Below are positions 13,941-22,075 of a stretch of DNA of 64,000 bases, in pieces. Positions within the stretch are counted from its first letter, which is position 1; every line of letters starts with the position of its first letter. A program made the translations under genes and the position numbers. Source of the stretch: Gemmatimonadales bacterium. Lineage in GTDB: Bacteria; Gemmatimonadota; Gemmatimonadetes; Gemmatimonadales; GWC2-71-9. The DNA lies in assembly GCA_020633775.1 (NCBI GenBank), contig JACKDA010000001.1, forward strand, positions 62,001 through 126,000, in the 5' to 3' direction. The notes below the pieces were generated by a model. That model was not told the DNA's origin, searched no databases, and saw only the letters and a program-made list of their open reading frames with translations.

Positions 13941-14636
13941 GTGTCACGTTCGATGCGGCTGGCTGTCGCCGTTGCCCTGCTCGCGTTCCACGCCCCGCTG
14001 GCCACGGCCCAGCTCGCCCCCACCGCCGAGGAGCGAGCCGAGGGGTTCATCGCCCTGTTCGACGGGACCTCGACCGCGGCGTGGCGGGGGTACTGGTCGG
14101 AGGCGATGCCCGAGGGGTGGCACATCGTCGATGGGGTGCTCACCAAGTCGACCGCGATCGGCGACATCCTCACGCGCGAGATGTACAGCGACTTCGAGCT
14201 GCGGCTCGACTGGAAGCTCGGACGCGGCGGGAACGCGGGGATCTTCTACCACGGGACCGAGGCCTACCCGAAGGTCTACTGGAGCGGCCCGGAGTACCAG
14301 TTGCTCGACGATGCGAACGCGGCCGATGGCCGCAGCCGACTGACGGCCGCCGGCGCGGCCTACGGGCTCTATCCCGCACCGGAGGGCGTGGTCCGTCCCG
14401 CAGGGGAGTGGAACACGACCCGCATCGTCGTGCGACGGGGCCACGTCGAACACTGGCTCAATGGCGTCAAGCTGCTGGAGTACCAGTTGTGGAGCACCGA
14501 GTGGCGCGAGAAGGTCGCGGCCACGAAGTTCGCCGCGTGGCCTGGGTACGGGCTCTCCGGTCGCGGGCACATCGCGATCCAGGGCGACCATGCCGGCGAG
14601 TTGTCGCTGCGCAACATCCGGATCCGGCCGGGATGA
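13941..14636 (+). CDS. Secreted DUF1080 (3-keto-disaccharide hydrolase-like) protein
   Basis: This protein of about 231 aa has a clear signal peptide (basic start, hydrophobic MRLAVAVALLAF, then ATA-Q cleavage) followed by a DUF1080 concanavalin-like domain. Recognisable pieces are FIALFDGTST, WHIVDGVLTK, DFELRLDWKL, NAGIFYHG and the closing HIAIQGDHAGELSLRNIRI. Family members bind or cleave glycans outside the cytoplasm. GTG 13941 was chosen because GGGAGG lies seven bases upstream; GTG 13938 or an overlapping GTG at 13896 are alternatives. It is an extracytoplasmic enzyme embedded between cytoplasmic housekeeping genes. Confidence 0.87.
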   Translation: MSRSMRLAVAVALLAFHAPLATAQLAPTAEERAEGFIALFDGTSTAAWRGYWSEAMPEGWHIVDGVLTKSTAIGDILTREMYSDFELRLDWKLGRGGNAGIFYHGTEAYPKVYWSGPEYQLLDDANAADGRSRLTAAGAAYGLYPAPEGVVRPAGEWNTTRIVVRRGHVEHWLNGVKLLEYQLWSTEWREKVAATKFAAWPGYGLSGRGHIAIQGDHAGELSLRNIRIRPG

Positions 14637-14643
14637 ACCCCGC

Positions 14644-15828
14644 GTGGTGCGCGATCCGGTGACCGCGCCCGTGGTGCCGATCCCGGCCGCGGTGCGCGAC
14701 ATCCTCGCGCGCCTCGAGGCGGCCGGCCACGAGACCTGGTGCGTTGGCGGGGCGATCCGTGACGCCCTCCTTGGCGATCCCCAGTCGGACGTGGACCTCG
14801 CGACGGCCGCGACCCCCCAGCAGGTGCGGCGCCTCTTCGATCGGACCATCCCCGTCGGGATCGAGCACGGAACCATCGGGGTGCTCGACCCGGAGGGCGT
14901 CCTGCACGAGGTGACCACGTTCCGGCGCGACGTCCGCACCGACGGGCGCCACGCCGTCGTCGCCTTCGGCGTGTCGCTCGACGAGGACCTCGCCCGACGC
15001 GACTTCACCATCAACGCGATCGCCTGGCACCCGCTGCGCGACGAGTTCCGCGACCCGTTCGACGGGCGCGCGGACCTCGCCGCGGGGATCGTGCGTGCGG
15101 TCGGCGATCCGGCGCAGCGGTTCCAGGAGGACCGGTTGCGGATCCTGCGCGCCCTGCGCTTCGCGGCGCGGTTCGACTTCCGGATCGAGGAGGCGACCTG
15201 GGCGGCCGCGCGCCAGCAGGCGACCGACACCGCCCACCTCTCGGCCGAGCGGGTGCGCGAGGAGTGGTGGAAGGGGATCGCCACCGCGCGCCGTCCGGAG
15301 GCGCTGGCTGCGCTCTGGCGCGAGGTCGGGATCGATGCCGTCTGGCTGCCGGCCGCGGAGGTGCGCGATCCCGGACCGCTCCCGCGCGATCCGGTGCTCG
15401 CTCTCGCCGCCTGGCGGCGGCCGGTCGAACCGATCCTGCGCCACCTGAAGTGCAGCGGGGCAGAGATTGCCCGCGGGCGCGGGATCGACCGTGGGCCCGC
15501 TGCTCCGGCATCGGCCGATCCGGTGGTGGTGCGCCGGTGGCTGGCGCAGGTCGGCGCCGCCGCGGACGACCTCCTCGCGCTGGCCCGCTGCCTCGGCGAT
15601 CCCGAGGCACCGTGGCTGGCCGCCGTGGCCGGTGTCCGCGCGCGTGGCGAGCCGACGTCCCGGGCCGACCTCGCCATCTCGGGCGATGACCTGGTCCGAG
15701 CCGGCGTGGTGGAACCGGGGCCGGCACTCGGCCGCCTCCTGGCGGCGCTGCTCGAGCACGTGCTGGTCCATCCCGAGGACAACAGCCACGATGCCCTGCT
15801 GGCGCGGGCTCGGGACGAGGCCGCGTGA
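14644..15828 (+). CDS. cca: CCA tRNA nucleotidyltransferase / poly(A) polymerase family
   Basis: This enzyme of about 394 aa adds or repairs the CCA 3' end of tRNAs. The head domain has the nucleotidyltransferase signature GGAIRDALLGDPQSDVDLAT and the fingerprint RRDFTINAIAWHP. The neck contains GDPAQRFQEDRLRILRALRFAARF, given here as GDPAQRF and EDRLRILRALRFAARF. Both tRNA genes in this window lack an encoded CCA, so such an enzyme would be essential. Several GTG codons (14644, 14647, 14659) could be the start; I use the first after the previous stop. CCA-adding versus A-adding specificity cannot be told. Confidence 0.92.
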   Translation: MVRDPVTAPVVPIPAAVRDILARLEAAGHETWCVGGAIRDALLGDPQSDVDLATAATPQQVRRLFDRTIPVGIEHGTIGVLDPEGVLHEVTTFRRDVRTDGRHAVVAFGVSLDEDLARRDFTINAIAWHPLRDEFRDPFDGRADLAAGIVRAVGDPAQRFQEDRLRILRALRFAARFDFRIEEATWAAARQQATDTAHLSAERVREEWWKGIATARRPEALAALWREVGIDAVWLPAAEVRDPGPLPRDPVLALAAWRRPVEPILRHLKCSGAEIARGRGIDRGPAAPASADPVVVRRWLAQVGAAADDLLALARCLGDPEAPWLAAVAGVRARGEPTSRADLAISGDDLVRAGVVEPGPALGRLLAALLEHVLVHPEDNSHDALLARARDEAA

Positions 15829-17150
15829 GCGACGGTCTCTTCGCCCCGCCCGAGCCGCTGGCGGCCCGGATGCGCCCGCGCTCACTCGACGAGGTCGCCG
15901 GGCAGGCCCACTTGCTGGCCGTTGGTGCACCACTCGGCGATGCGATCCGTCGCGGCGATGTCGGCAGCATCGTCCTGTGGGGGCCCCCGGGCACCGGGAA
16001 GACCACCCTCGCGCGCCTGGTCGCGGGCCATACCGATCGCCACTTCGTCCCGTTCTCCGCCGTGAGCGAGGGGATCCCCCGCGTCCGCGAGATCATCCGC
16101 GACGCCGAGCAGCGGCGGCTCCTCGGTCGCGGGACGATCCTCTTCGTCGACGAGATCCACCGCCTCCACCGGGGGCAACAGGATGCCTTTCTCCCGGCGG
16201 TGGAGCAGGGGATCGTCACCCTGATCGGTGCGACCACGGAGAACCCCTCGTTCGAGCTCAACGCGGCGCTGCTGTCGCGGGCGCGCGTCTGGGTGCTGGA
16301 GGCGCTGGCACCGGACGCGATCGCCGCAGTGCTCGACCGCGCCGTGCACGATGCGCGCGGCCTTGGCGGCACGGTCACCCTCGAGGCCGAGGCGCGCGAC
16401 CGGCTCAGTGTGGTGGCCGACGGTGACGCGCGCCGCGCACTGACGATCCTCGAGGCCGCGGCCCAGCACGTCGGCGAGGGCGGGACGATCACCCCCGAGG
16501 TGGTCGAGGCCGCGATGGCCCGTCGCCTGGCGGCCCACGACAAGGCCGGCGAGGCGCACTACGACCTGATCTCGGCGCTGCACAAGGCGGTGCGCGGCAG
16601 CGACCCGCAGGGGGCGCTCTACTGGCTCGCGCGCATCCTCCAGGGTGGCGAGGATCCGATGTTCGTCGCGCGTCGGCTGGTGCGGATGGCCAGCGAGGAC
16701 ATCGGGCTCGCCGACCCGGGCGCGCTGCCGGTGGCCCTCGCCGGGCGCGACGCGTATCACTTCCTCGGCTCGCCGGAGGGAGAGCTCGCCCTCGCGGAGG
16801 TTGCCGTGCATCTCGCGACCGCACCCAAGAGCAATCGGGTGTACGCCGCATGGAAGGCGGCCCAGGCCGCCGCCGCGGAGACCCCCGCCGCGCCGGTGCC
16901 GCTGCACATCCGCAACGCGCCCACCTCCCTGATGCGCGAGCTCGGCTACGGGAAGGGGTACCGCTACGCCTTCGATGACCCCGCCGCCTACGTGCCGCAG
17001 GAGTACCTTCCCGAGGCGCTCCGCGGTGCGATGTTCTACGAGCCGGGCCCGTTCGGGCACGAGCGACGGATCGCCGAGCGATTGCAGTGGTGGGCCGAGC
17101 GCGCCGCCGCACACCCCGCAGGGGAAGGGAGTCCCGCATCCGAGCCATGA
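15825..17150 (+). CDS. rarA: Replication-associated recombination protein A (RarA/MgsA AAA+ ATPase)
   Basis: RarA acts at stalled replication forks together with SSB. The 441-aa protein begins with a short N-terminal region (PLAARMRPRSLDEVAGQAHLL), then Walker A LWGPPGTGKTTLARL near residue 50, Walker B ILFVDEIHRLH, sensor 1 IGATTENPSFELN, and the family C-terminal domain with YDLISALHKAVRGSDP and MASEDIGLADP. It starts with GTG 15825 in a GTGA overlap with cca and ends ATGA-overlapped with hflX. Confidence 0.96.
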   Translation: MSDGLFAPPEPLAARMRPRSLDEVAGQAHLLAVGAPLGDAIRRGDVGSIVLWGPPGTGKTTLARLVAGHTDRHFVPFSAVSEGIPRVREIIRDAEQRRLLGRGTILFVDEIHRLHRGQQDAFLPAVEQGIVTLIGATTENPSFELNAALLSRARVWVLEALAPDAIAAVLDRAVHDARGLGGTVTLEAEARDRLSVVADGDARRALTILEAAAQHVGEGGTITPEVVEAAMARRLAAHDKAGEAHYDLISALHKAVRGSDPQGALYWLARILQGGEDPMFVARRLVRMASEDIGLADPGALPVALAGRDAYHFLGSPEGELALAEVAVHLATAPKSNRVYAAWKAAQAAAAETPAAPVPLHIRNAPTSLMRELGYGKGYRYAFDDPAAYVPQEYLPEALRGAMFYEPGPFGHERRIAERLQWWAERAAAHPAGEGSPASEP

Positions 17151-18439
17151 TCGAGGTCGCCCCGCCGCGGGAGCGCGCCATCCTGGTCGCCGCCCCGCGC
17201 AAGGGCTCCACCGAGGCCCAGCAGCTTGAGGAGCACCTCGAGGAACTCGGGCGCCTCGTCGATACCGCCGGCGCCGAGACGGTGGGCCGGCTGACCCAGC
17301 AGGTCGCCTCGGTGAACGCGGCCACCCTGATCGGCGAGGGGAAGCTGGAGGAACTCGCGAAGCTCTGCCACGAGACGCGCGCGACCCTGGTGGTGTTCGA
17401 CGAGGAACTCACGCCGGTGCAGGGACAGTCGCTCGAGGAGCACCTGCGCGTCCGGGTGATGGACCGGGCCGAGATCATCCTCGATATCTTCGCGACCCGG
17501 GCACGCAGCCACGAGGCCAAGCTGCAGGTCGAGCTGGCACAGCTGCAGTACCTGCTGCCGCGCCTCACGCGGATGTGGACCCACCTCTCGCGGACGCGCG
17601 GCGGCATCGGCCTGCGGGGGCCGGGTGAGACCCAGCTCGAGACCGACCGCCGGATGATCCGCCAGAAGATCGCGCTGCTCCGCGACAAGCTGCGCGACGT
17701 CGAGCGGCATCGGCAGACGATTCGCTCGGGGCGGACCCCGATGCTCACCGCGGCCCTGGTCGGCTACACCAATGCCGGCAAGTCGAGCATCCTGCGCGGG
17801 CTCTCGGGGGCGCACGAGATCTTCGTCGAGGATCGCCTCTTCGCCACCCTCGACACGCTGACGCGCGAGGTCGACCTCGGCGAGAACCTCCGGGTGCGGG
17901 TGACCGATACCGTCGGGTTCATCCGGAAGCTGCCCCACCACCTCGTCGCCTCGTTCCGCGCCACGCTGGAGGAGGCGGGCGAGGCGGATCTCCTCCTGCA
18001 CGTGGTCGATGCCTCGCACGAGGAGTGGGAGGACCAGATGGCGACGGTCGACGAGGTCCTCGATGAGCTCGGCTTCGCCGAGCAGCCGGTGCAGGTGGTG
18101 TTCAACAAGCTCGATGCGCTCGCCGATCCGGCCGGGTTCGCCGCCCGGGCCCGGGCGCTCTGGCCCGAGGCGATCTTCACGACCACCATGCGGACCGACG
18201 GCCTCGAGCCGCTGAAGGCGGCGCTGCGGGGCCGCGCGGAGGCCCTCCGGCCCGTGGTACGGGTCCTGCTGGATCCGGCAGATGGCAAGCGGCTGGGCGC
18301 GCTCCACCGGCACGGGGACGTCCTCCGGCAGGACCTCGAGGGGCGCCACCTGGCGGTGGTCGTCCGGCTCGAGCCGTGGCGCGCGGAGCACCTGCGACGT
18401 GAAGGCGTCGAGGTCATCCCGGCCCATACCCAGGAGTGA
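17147..18439 (+). CDS. hflX: GTPase HflX
   Basis: HflX is a ribosome-associated GTPase that splits stalled or heat-damaged 70S ribosomes. At 430 aa it has the N-terminal glycine-rich domain, a long helical middle with the hallmark GPGETQLETDRR (about residue 160), and the G domain: G1 VGYTNAGKSS (about 205), G3 DTVGFIRKLPHHLV and G4 FNKLD. A C-terminal extension of about 60 residues follows the G domain. ATG 17147 overlaps the rarA stop (ATGA); an upstream in-frame GTG lies inside rarA. Confidence 0.96.
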   Translation: MIEVAPPRERAILVAAPRKGSTEAQQLEEHLEELGRLVDTAGAETVGRLTQQVASVNAATLIGEGKLEELAKLCHETRATLVVFDEELTPVQGQSLEEHLRVRVMDRAEIILDIFATRARSHEAKLQVELAQLQYLLPRLTRMWTHLSRTRGGIGLRGPGETQLETDRRMIRQKIALLRDKLRDVERHRQTIRSGRTPMLTAALVGYTNAGKSSILRGLSGAHEIFVEDRLFATLDTLTREVDLGENLRVRVTDTVGFIRKLPHHLVASFRATLEEAGEADLLLHVVDASHEEWEDQMATVDEVLDELGFAEQPVQVVFNKLDALADPAGFAARARALWPEAIFTTTMRTDGLEPLKAALRGRAEALRPVVRVLLDPADGKRLGALHRHGDVLRQDLEGRHLAVVVRLEPWRAEHLRREGVEVIPAHTQE

Positions 18440-19452
18440 GCGTGAAGCATCTCGTGACCGGCGCCGCCGGGTTCATCGGATACCATGTCAGCGAGCGACT
18501 GCTGGCCCGCGGCGACGAGGTGGTCGGGGTCGACAACCTCAACCCCTACTACGACCCGGCGCTCAAGCAGGCCCGCCTCGAGCGCCTCCAGCGGCATCCG
18601 GGGTTCCGCTTCGTGCACCTCGACATCGCCGACCGCGAGCCGGTCGAGGCGCTGTTCCGGACCGAGCGGTTTCCCCGGGTGATCCACCTCGCGGCACAGG
18701 CCGGGGTGCGCTACTCGGTCTCGCATCCGCACGCCTACATCTCGACCAACGTCACCGGCTTCCTCCACGTGCTCGAGGGATGCCGGCACCACGGCACCGA
18801 GCACCTGACCTACGCCTCGACCTCGTCGGTGTACGGCATGAACACCGCGATGCCGTTCTCGGTGCACCAGAACGTCGACCATCCGGTCTCGCTGTACGCG
18901 GCCACCAAGAAGGCCAACGAGCTGATGGCGCACTCCTACAGCCACCTCTACGGCCTGCCGACGACGGGGCTCCGCTTCTTCACGGTCTATGGCCCGTGGG
19001 GGCGGCCGGACATGGCCCTCTTCCTCTTCACCCGGGCGATTCTCGAGGGGCGGCCGATCGAGGTGTTCAACCACGGCCGGATGCGGCGCGACTTCACCTA
19101 CGTCGGCGACATCGTCGAGGGGGTGGTGCGCAGCTCGGACCGGACGGCGACGGCCGATCCGGCCTGGTCCGGCGACACGCCCGACCCGGCGACCTCGTCG
19201 GCCCCGTATCGGTTGTACAACATCGGGAACAACGAACCGACCGAGCTCCTCGACCTGATCACGGCGCTCGAGCGCGCCCTCGGCCGGACGGCCGAGAAGG
19301 TGATGGTGCCGATGCAGATGGGCGACGTGGCCGCGACCTGGGCCGATGTCGATGACCTGGTCCGGGATGTGGGATTCCACCCCGGCACACCGGTGGACGT
19401 CGGGGTGGGGCGCTTCGTGGAGTGGTACCGCGAGTTCTACGGCGTGACCTGA
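18436..19452 (+). CDS. NAD-dependent epimerase, probably UDP-glucuronate 4-epimerase
   Basis: This 338-aa extended SDR has VTGAAGFIGYHVSERLL near the N-terminus, DNLNPYYDPALK binding the adenosine ribose, catalytic Ser/Tyr/Lys in TSSVYGMN and SLYAATKKANE, and GLRFFTVYGPWGRPDMA. That last segment and DFTYVGDIVEGV are typical of UDP-glucuronate 4-epimerases (CapI/GAE group), which supply UDP-galacturonate for capsule or LPS. The start may be GTG 18436 (GTGA overlap) or GTG 18442, which has AGGAG five bases upstream. The 3' end overlaps the convergent glycosyltransferase gene by 16 bp. Confidence 0.9.
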   Translation: MSVKHLVTGAAGFIGYHVSERLLARGDEVVGVDNLNPYYDPALKQARLERLQRHPGFRFVHLDIADREPVEALFRTERFPRVIHLAAQAGVRYSVSHPHAYISTNVTGFLHVLEGCRHHGTEHLTYASTSSVYGMNTAMPFSVHQNVDHPVSLYAATKKANELMAHSYSHLYGLPTTGLRFFTVYGPWGRPDMALFLFTRAILEGRPIEVFNHGRMRRDFTYVGDIVEGVVRSSDRTATADPAWSGDTPDPATSSAPYRLYNIGNNEPTELLDLITALERALGRTAEKVMVPMQMGDVAATWADVDDLVRDVGFHPGTPVDVGVGRFVEWYREFYGVT

Positions 19453-20510
19453 CCCAGCGCCCGTCGCCACCATCCCACGGTCCGCTCGGCGACGGGACCA
19501 TCGCCGAAGTGCTCCAGGACCCGCTGCCGTCCCCGGGCCCCGAGCGTCGGGCAGCGCGCGGGGTCGCTCACCAGCCCGGAGAGCGCGCGCGCCAGCGCCT
19601 CGGCGTCGCCCTCGTCGACGATCATTCCCCCTTCGCCCACGACGTCCGGGAGTGCGCCGGACCGGCTCACCACCGCGCCGATCCCGTGGGCCATCGCCTC
19701 CAATACCACCGACCCGGTGGGTTCGACCCACGATGCGGTCGTCCGCGACGGCGCGGCGATGACGTCGAGCCGCTCCCAGATCGGCCCCAGTTCGTGGCGG
19801 GGCAGGCCACCGAGCCATTCGATCCTTGCGGAGAGGCCGAGGCGCTGGGCCTTCGCCTCGAGGTCTTCCTGCGCCGGGCCGGTCCCGACGATCAGCAGCC
19901 GCCACTCGCCGAAGAGGGTCGCCAGCGCATCGAGGAGGATCCCGATGCCGCGCTCGGGCACGACCCGCCCGATCACGCCGATGGTGGGAAAGGGCGGGGG
20001 ATCCCGCGGTGCGGGCGGCGGGGGAATCTCGAAGCCGAGCCCGGGAATGATGGCGGTCGGGACGGCGACCTCGGCACCAGCGAGGACCTCCAGTGCCGGC
20101 TTGGAGGCCCCGGCGAGTCCGGAGGCCCCACCCACCACCCGGCGGGCCTGCCATCGTGCGGTAAGCCCGAGGGGGGTCAGCACCGCGGCTTGCCCGACGA
20201 GGACGTAGGGGATCTTCAGGTCCCGCGCGGCGGCCGCCCCGGTCTCGGCGGTCGGCGTCCAGGGGTCACCGACGATGTGGATCAGCTCAGGGCGGAGGTC
20301 ACGCACCAGCGTGCGCAGCGCCTTGCGGCTCCACCGGAGGTGGATCGGGTCTCCGGGTACCCCGCGGGCGGTGACCCGCTCGTAGCGTGCCAGCCCGACC
20401 GTCTCCGACTCGCCGCGGGCGATCGCCACGACCGGCTCGACCCCGGCCGCGGCCAGCGACTGGATCACCCCCCGGGGCGGGGGATCGACGGACAGGAGGA
20501 GGACTCGCAC
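19437..20510 (-). CDS. Glycosyltransferase family 4 (GT-B)
   Basis: This 357-aa GT-B glycosyltransferase has a weakly conserved N-terminal acceptor domain with LIHIVGDPWTP near residue 75. The conserved C-terminal donor domain reads IGVIGRVVPERGIGILLDAL, LLIVGTGPAQEDLEAKA, the E-x7-E type motif in WVEPTGSVVLEAMAHG and VVSRSGALPDVV. The sugar donor is unknown. It runs against the epimerase, overlapping its last 16 bp, and starts (GTG) back to back with a second glycosyltransferase, sharing a 38-bp promoter space. The set probably builds one surface glycan. Confidence 0.9.
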   Translation of the reverse strand: MRVLLLSVDPPPRGVIQSLAAAGVEPVVAIARGESETVGLARYERVTARGVPGDPIHLRWSRKALRTLVRDLRPELIHIVGDPWTPTAETGAAAARDLKIPYVLVGQAAVLTPLGLTARWQARRVVGGASGLAGASKPALEVLAGAEVAVPTAIIPGLGFEIPPPPAPRDPPPFPTIGVIGRVVPERGIGILLDALATLFGEWRLLIVGTGPAQEDLEAKAQRLGLSARIEWLGGLPRHELGPIWERLDVIAAPSRTTASWVEPTGSVVLEAMAHGIGAVVSRSGALPDVVGEGGMIVDEGDAEALARALSGLVSDPARCPTLGARGRQRVLEHFGDGPVAERTVGWWRRALGQVTP

Positions 20511-20516
20511 GCGACA

Positions 20517-20541
20517 AAGATGGCGGGGCAGCCGTTACTTT
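20517..20541. promoter_or_regulatory. Divergent leaderless-type promoters between two glycosyltransferases
   Basis: Only 38 bp separate the two start codons. On the minus strand CATCTT (20522-20517) ends 6 nt before GTG 20510; on the + strand TACTTT (20536-20541) ends 7 nt before ATG 20549. Neither gene has a Shine-Dalgarno sequence. The two -10 boxes are only 13 bp apart, so both polymerases would compete for the same DNA. Confidence 0.45.
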
Positions 20542-20548
20542 CCACCCC

Positions 20549-21637
20549 ATGCGCGTTCTCCAGCTCGCGAAGTACTACTGGCCCCGCTCCGGCGGGATGG
20601 AGCGTGTGGTCGAGGGGCTCGCCGAGGGCCTCGCGGAGCGTGGCCATGAAACCGAGGTCGTGGCCGTCACGAGCTTCGGGGATCCGCGCCCCGGACAGAA
20701 GCGCCGCGCCTCGGTCTGGCGGGCCTGGTCGTTCGCTCCCGTCGGGTCGCAGGAACTTGCGCCGGCCTATATCGCCGCGGCCTGGCGCCGCGCCGACGTG
20801 ATCCATCTGCATCACCCGCACTCCCTCGCCGACGTGGCCTACGCGCTGCGCCCCTCGCTGGCACCGCTCGTCGTGACCCAGCACGCCGACTATCCGAGCA
20901 TCAAGTACAAGCTGCCGGGATGGTATGCCCTCAAGAAGGCCGAGGCGATCGTCGTGCCGAGTCGGGCGCACATCGCCCTGTCGCAGGAGCTGAAGGGGTT
21001 CGAGGAGAAGGTCGAGGTGATCCCCTTCGGTATCGATGAGCGCCGATGGGAGGTCGTGCCGCCGCCGCCGCCGGGCAACCCGCCCCGCGCCCTGTTCATC
21101 GGTCGCCTGGTGCCGTTCAAGGGCGTCGACTTCCTGCTGCGGGCCGTCGAGCTGGTGCCGGAACTGCGACTCGACATCGTCGGGGCCGGGCCGGAGCAGA
21201 ATCGCCTCCGCACCCTCGCCACCGCCCTCGCCATCTCCGATCGGGTGAAGTTCTGGGGCGAGTATCCCGACGAGGACCTCCCCCGCCGGATGGCGGACGC
21301 GGATTTCCTGGTCCTCCCGTCGGTGACCGTGGAGGAGATGTTCGGGATCGTCCTCCTCGAGGCGATGGCCGCCGGACGTCCGGTGATCACCACGGCGGTG
21401 CCCTCCGGTGTCCGCGAGGTGAACACCCACATGGAAACCGGGCTGGAGGTGCCGATCCGCGACCCGGTCGCGCTCGCCGGTGCCATGCGGTTGCTCGCCG
21501 AAGATCCCGCGCTCCGCGAGCGGCTCGGCAGCAACGGACGGCGGCGGGTGAAGGAGCGGTTCACCATCGACCGGATGACCGAAGCGCACATCGACCTCTA
21601 CGAACGGGTGCGCGGCCCGCGCCCCGCTCGCGGCTGA
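20549..21637 (+). CDS. Glycosyltransferase family 4
   Basis: This 362-aa GT-B enzyme begins MRVLQLAKYYWPRSGGMERV, the donor/acceptor-loop start seen in PimB/WcaI-like family 4 enzymes. It continues with VIHLHHPHSLADVAY and VVTQHADYP in the N-domain, and ALFIGRLVPFKGVDFLLRAV, LDIVGAGPEQNRL and the donor motif MFGIVLLEAMAAGRPVI in the C-domain. The ATG at 20549 is set by the upstream TACTTT box and the family start; an in-frame extension further upstream would run into the divergent gene. Substrate unknown, surface polysaccharide likely. Confidence 0.92.
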   Translation: MRVLQLAKYYWPRSGGMERVVEGLAEGLAERGHETEVVAVTSFGDPRPGQKRRASVWRAWSFAPVGSQELAPAYIAAAWRRADVIHLHHPHSLADVAYALRPSLAPLVVTQHADYPSIKYKLPGWYALKKAEAIVVPSRAHIALSQELKGFEEKVEVIPFGIDERRWEVVPPPPPGNPPRALFIGRLVPFKGVDFLLRAVELVPELRLDIVGAGPEQNRLRTLATALAISDRVKFWGEYPDEDLPRRMADADFLVLPSVTVEEMFGIVLLEAMAAGRPVITTAVPSGVREVNTHMETGLEVPIRDPVALAGAMRLLAEDPALRERLGSNGRRRVKERFTIDRMTEAHIDLYERVRGPRPARG

Positions 21638-21719
21638 CGTCGGGTACCGATTCGGTCTCGCTGTGGTGGGGTATGGGGGTATGGTTCACCACGACTGTGG
21701 AAAACAATTCACTTTAATG
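21638..21719. other. Intergenic DNA with one DnaA-box-like site
   Basis: This is the non-coding start of a 518-bp gap between genes. It becomes AT-rich from about 21698. TGTGGAAAAC (21696-21705) is, on the minus strand, TTTTCCACA, matching the DnaA-box pattern TTWTNCACA. No gene or terminator is visible. Confidence 0.4.
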
Positions 21720-21746
21720 TTGACATCTAATGTGTTGTGGTAGAAG
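21720..21746 (+). promoter_or_regulatory. Probable promoter of tRNA(CAT)
   Basis: A perfect TTGACA (21720-21725) lies in locally AT-rich DNA. The best -10 is TAGAAG (21741-21746) with a short 15-bp spacer, which would start RNA almost exactly at the tRNA 5' end. The -35 is convincing; the -10 is not. Confidence 0.4.
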
Positions 21747-21752
21747 GTCTTG

Positions 21753-21826
21753 GGCCTCGTAGCTCAGGTGGTTAGAGCACCGGACTCATAATCCGAGGGT
21801 CGAGGGTTCGAATCCCTCCGGGGCCA
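21753..21826 (+). tRNA. tRNA with CAT anticodon (elongator Met or Ile2)
   Basis: A full cloverleaf of 74 nt can be drawn. The acceptor is GGCCTCG/CGGGGCC, the D arm is GCTC...GAGC, the anticodon loop is CTCATAA with CAT at 21787-21789, and the T arm contains TTCGAAT, with A73. Pair 27-43 is C-A. The loop and D arm fit elongator tRNA-Met, but the GGCC...GGCC acceptor also resembles tRNA-Ile2, which is read with lysidine, so identity is left open. It does not look like an initiator. CCA is not encoded (CTG follows). Confidence 0.93.
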
Positions 21827-21831
21827 CTGGG

Positions 21832-21860
21832 TTGTCAGCCGATCCGAAGAATGGTATGAT
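21832..21860 (+). promoter_or_regulatory. Sigma-70 promoter of tRNA-Val
   Basis: TTGTCA (21832-21837) and TATGAT (21855-21860) are each 5/6 consensus with an ideal 17-bp spacer. The expected start, about 21867, is roughly 10 nt before the mature tRNA. This is the best primary-sigma promoter in the window. Confidence 0.75.
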
Positions 21861-21876
21861 GCTTTCCCGCTCGAGC

Positions 21877-21950
21877 GGGCGATTAGCTCAGCTGGTTAGA
21901 GCGCGCGCCTCACATGCGCGAGGTCGGGGGTTCAAGTCCCTCATCGCCCA
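21877..21950 (+). tRNA. tRNA-Val (CAC anticodon)
   Basis: This is a 74-nt cloverleaf. The acceptor is GGGCGAT/ATCGCCC, the D arm GCTC...GAGC, the anticodon stem CGCGC/GCGCG with loop CTCACAT (anticodon CAC), and the T arm has loop TTCAAGT, with A73. The anticodon reads GUG codons, very common in this GC-rich window. CCA is not encoded. It lies 50 bp downstream of the CAT tRNA and has its own promoter. Confidence 0.95.
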
Positions 21951-22030
21951 TCGCCCGGAACCATCCCGCTGGATGGGGAAGGACGCCGAGTCAGTCAGTG
22001 AGTTGGAGCCTCCCGGGCTGGCTCGGAAAG

Positions 22031-22075
22031 GAAAACGGCGCGGCTGTGATCCCTGGATCGCAGCCGCGTCGTTCT
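22031..22075. terminator. Bidirectional intrinsic terminator
   Basis: A 17-bp stem (22036-22052 with 22055-22071, two G-T wobbles) has a tiny loop. On the minus strand it is followed by GTTTTCCTTTCC, a good U-tract for the heptose kinase transcript. On the + strand it is followed by GTTCTGTT, a weaker tract for the tRNA-Val transcript. It sits exactly where the two transcripts converge. Confidence 0.75.

Noticed and set aside
17764..20154. A 796-codon minus-strand open frame across hflX, the epimerase and a glycosyltransferase
   Set aside because: It crosses well-defined genes in a different frame and shows only composition-driven residues.
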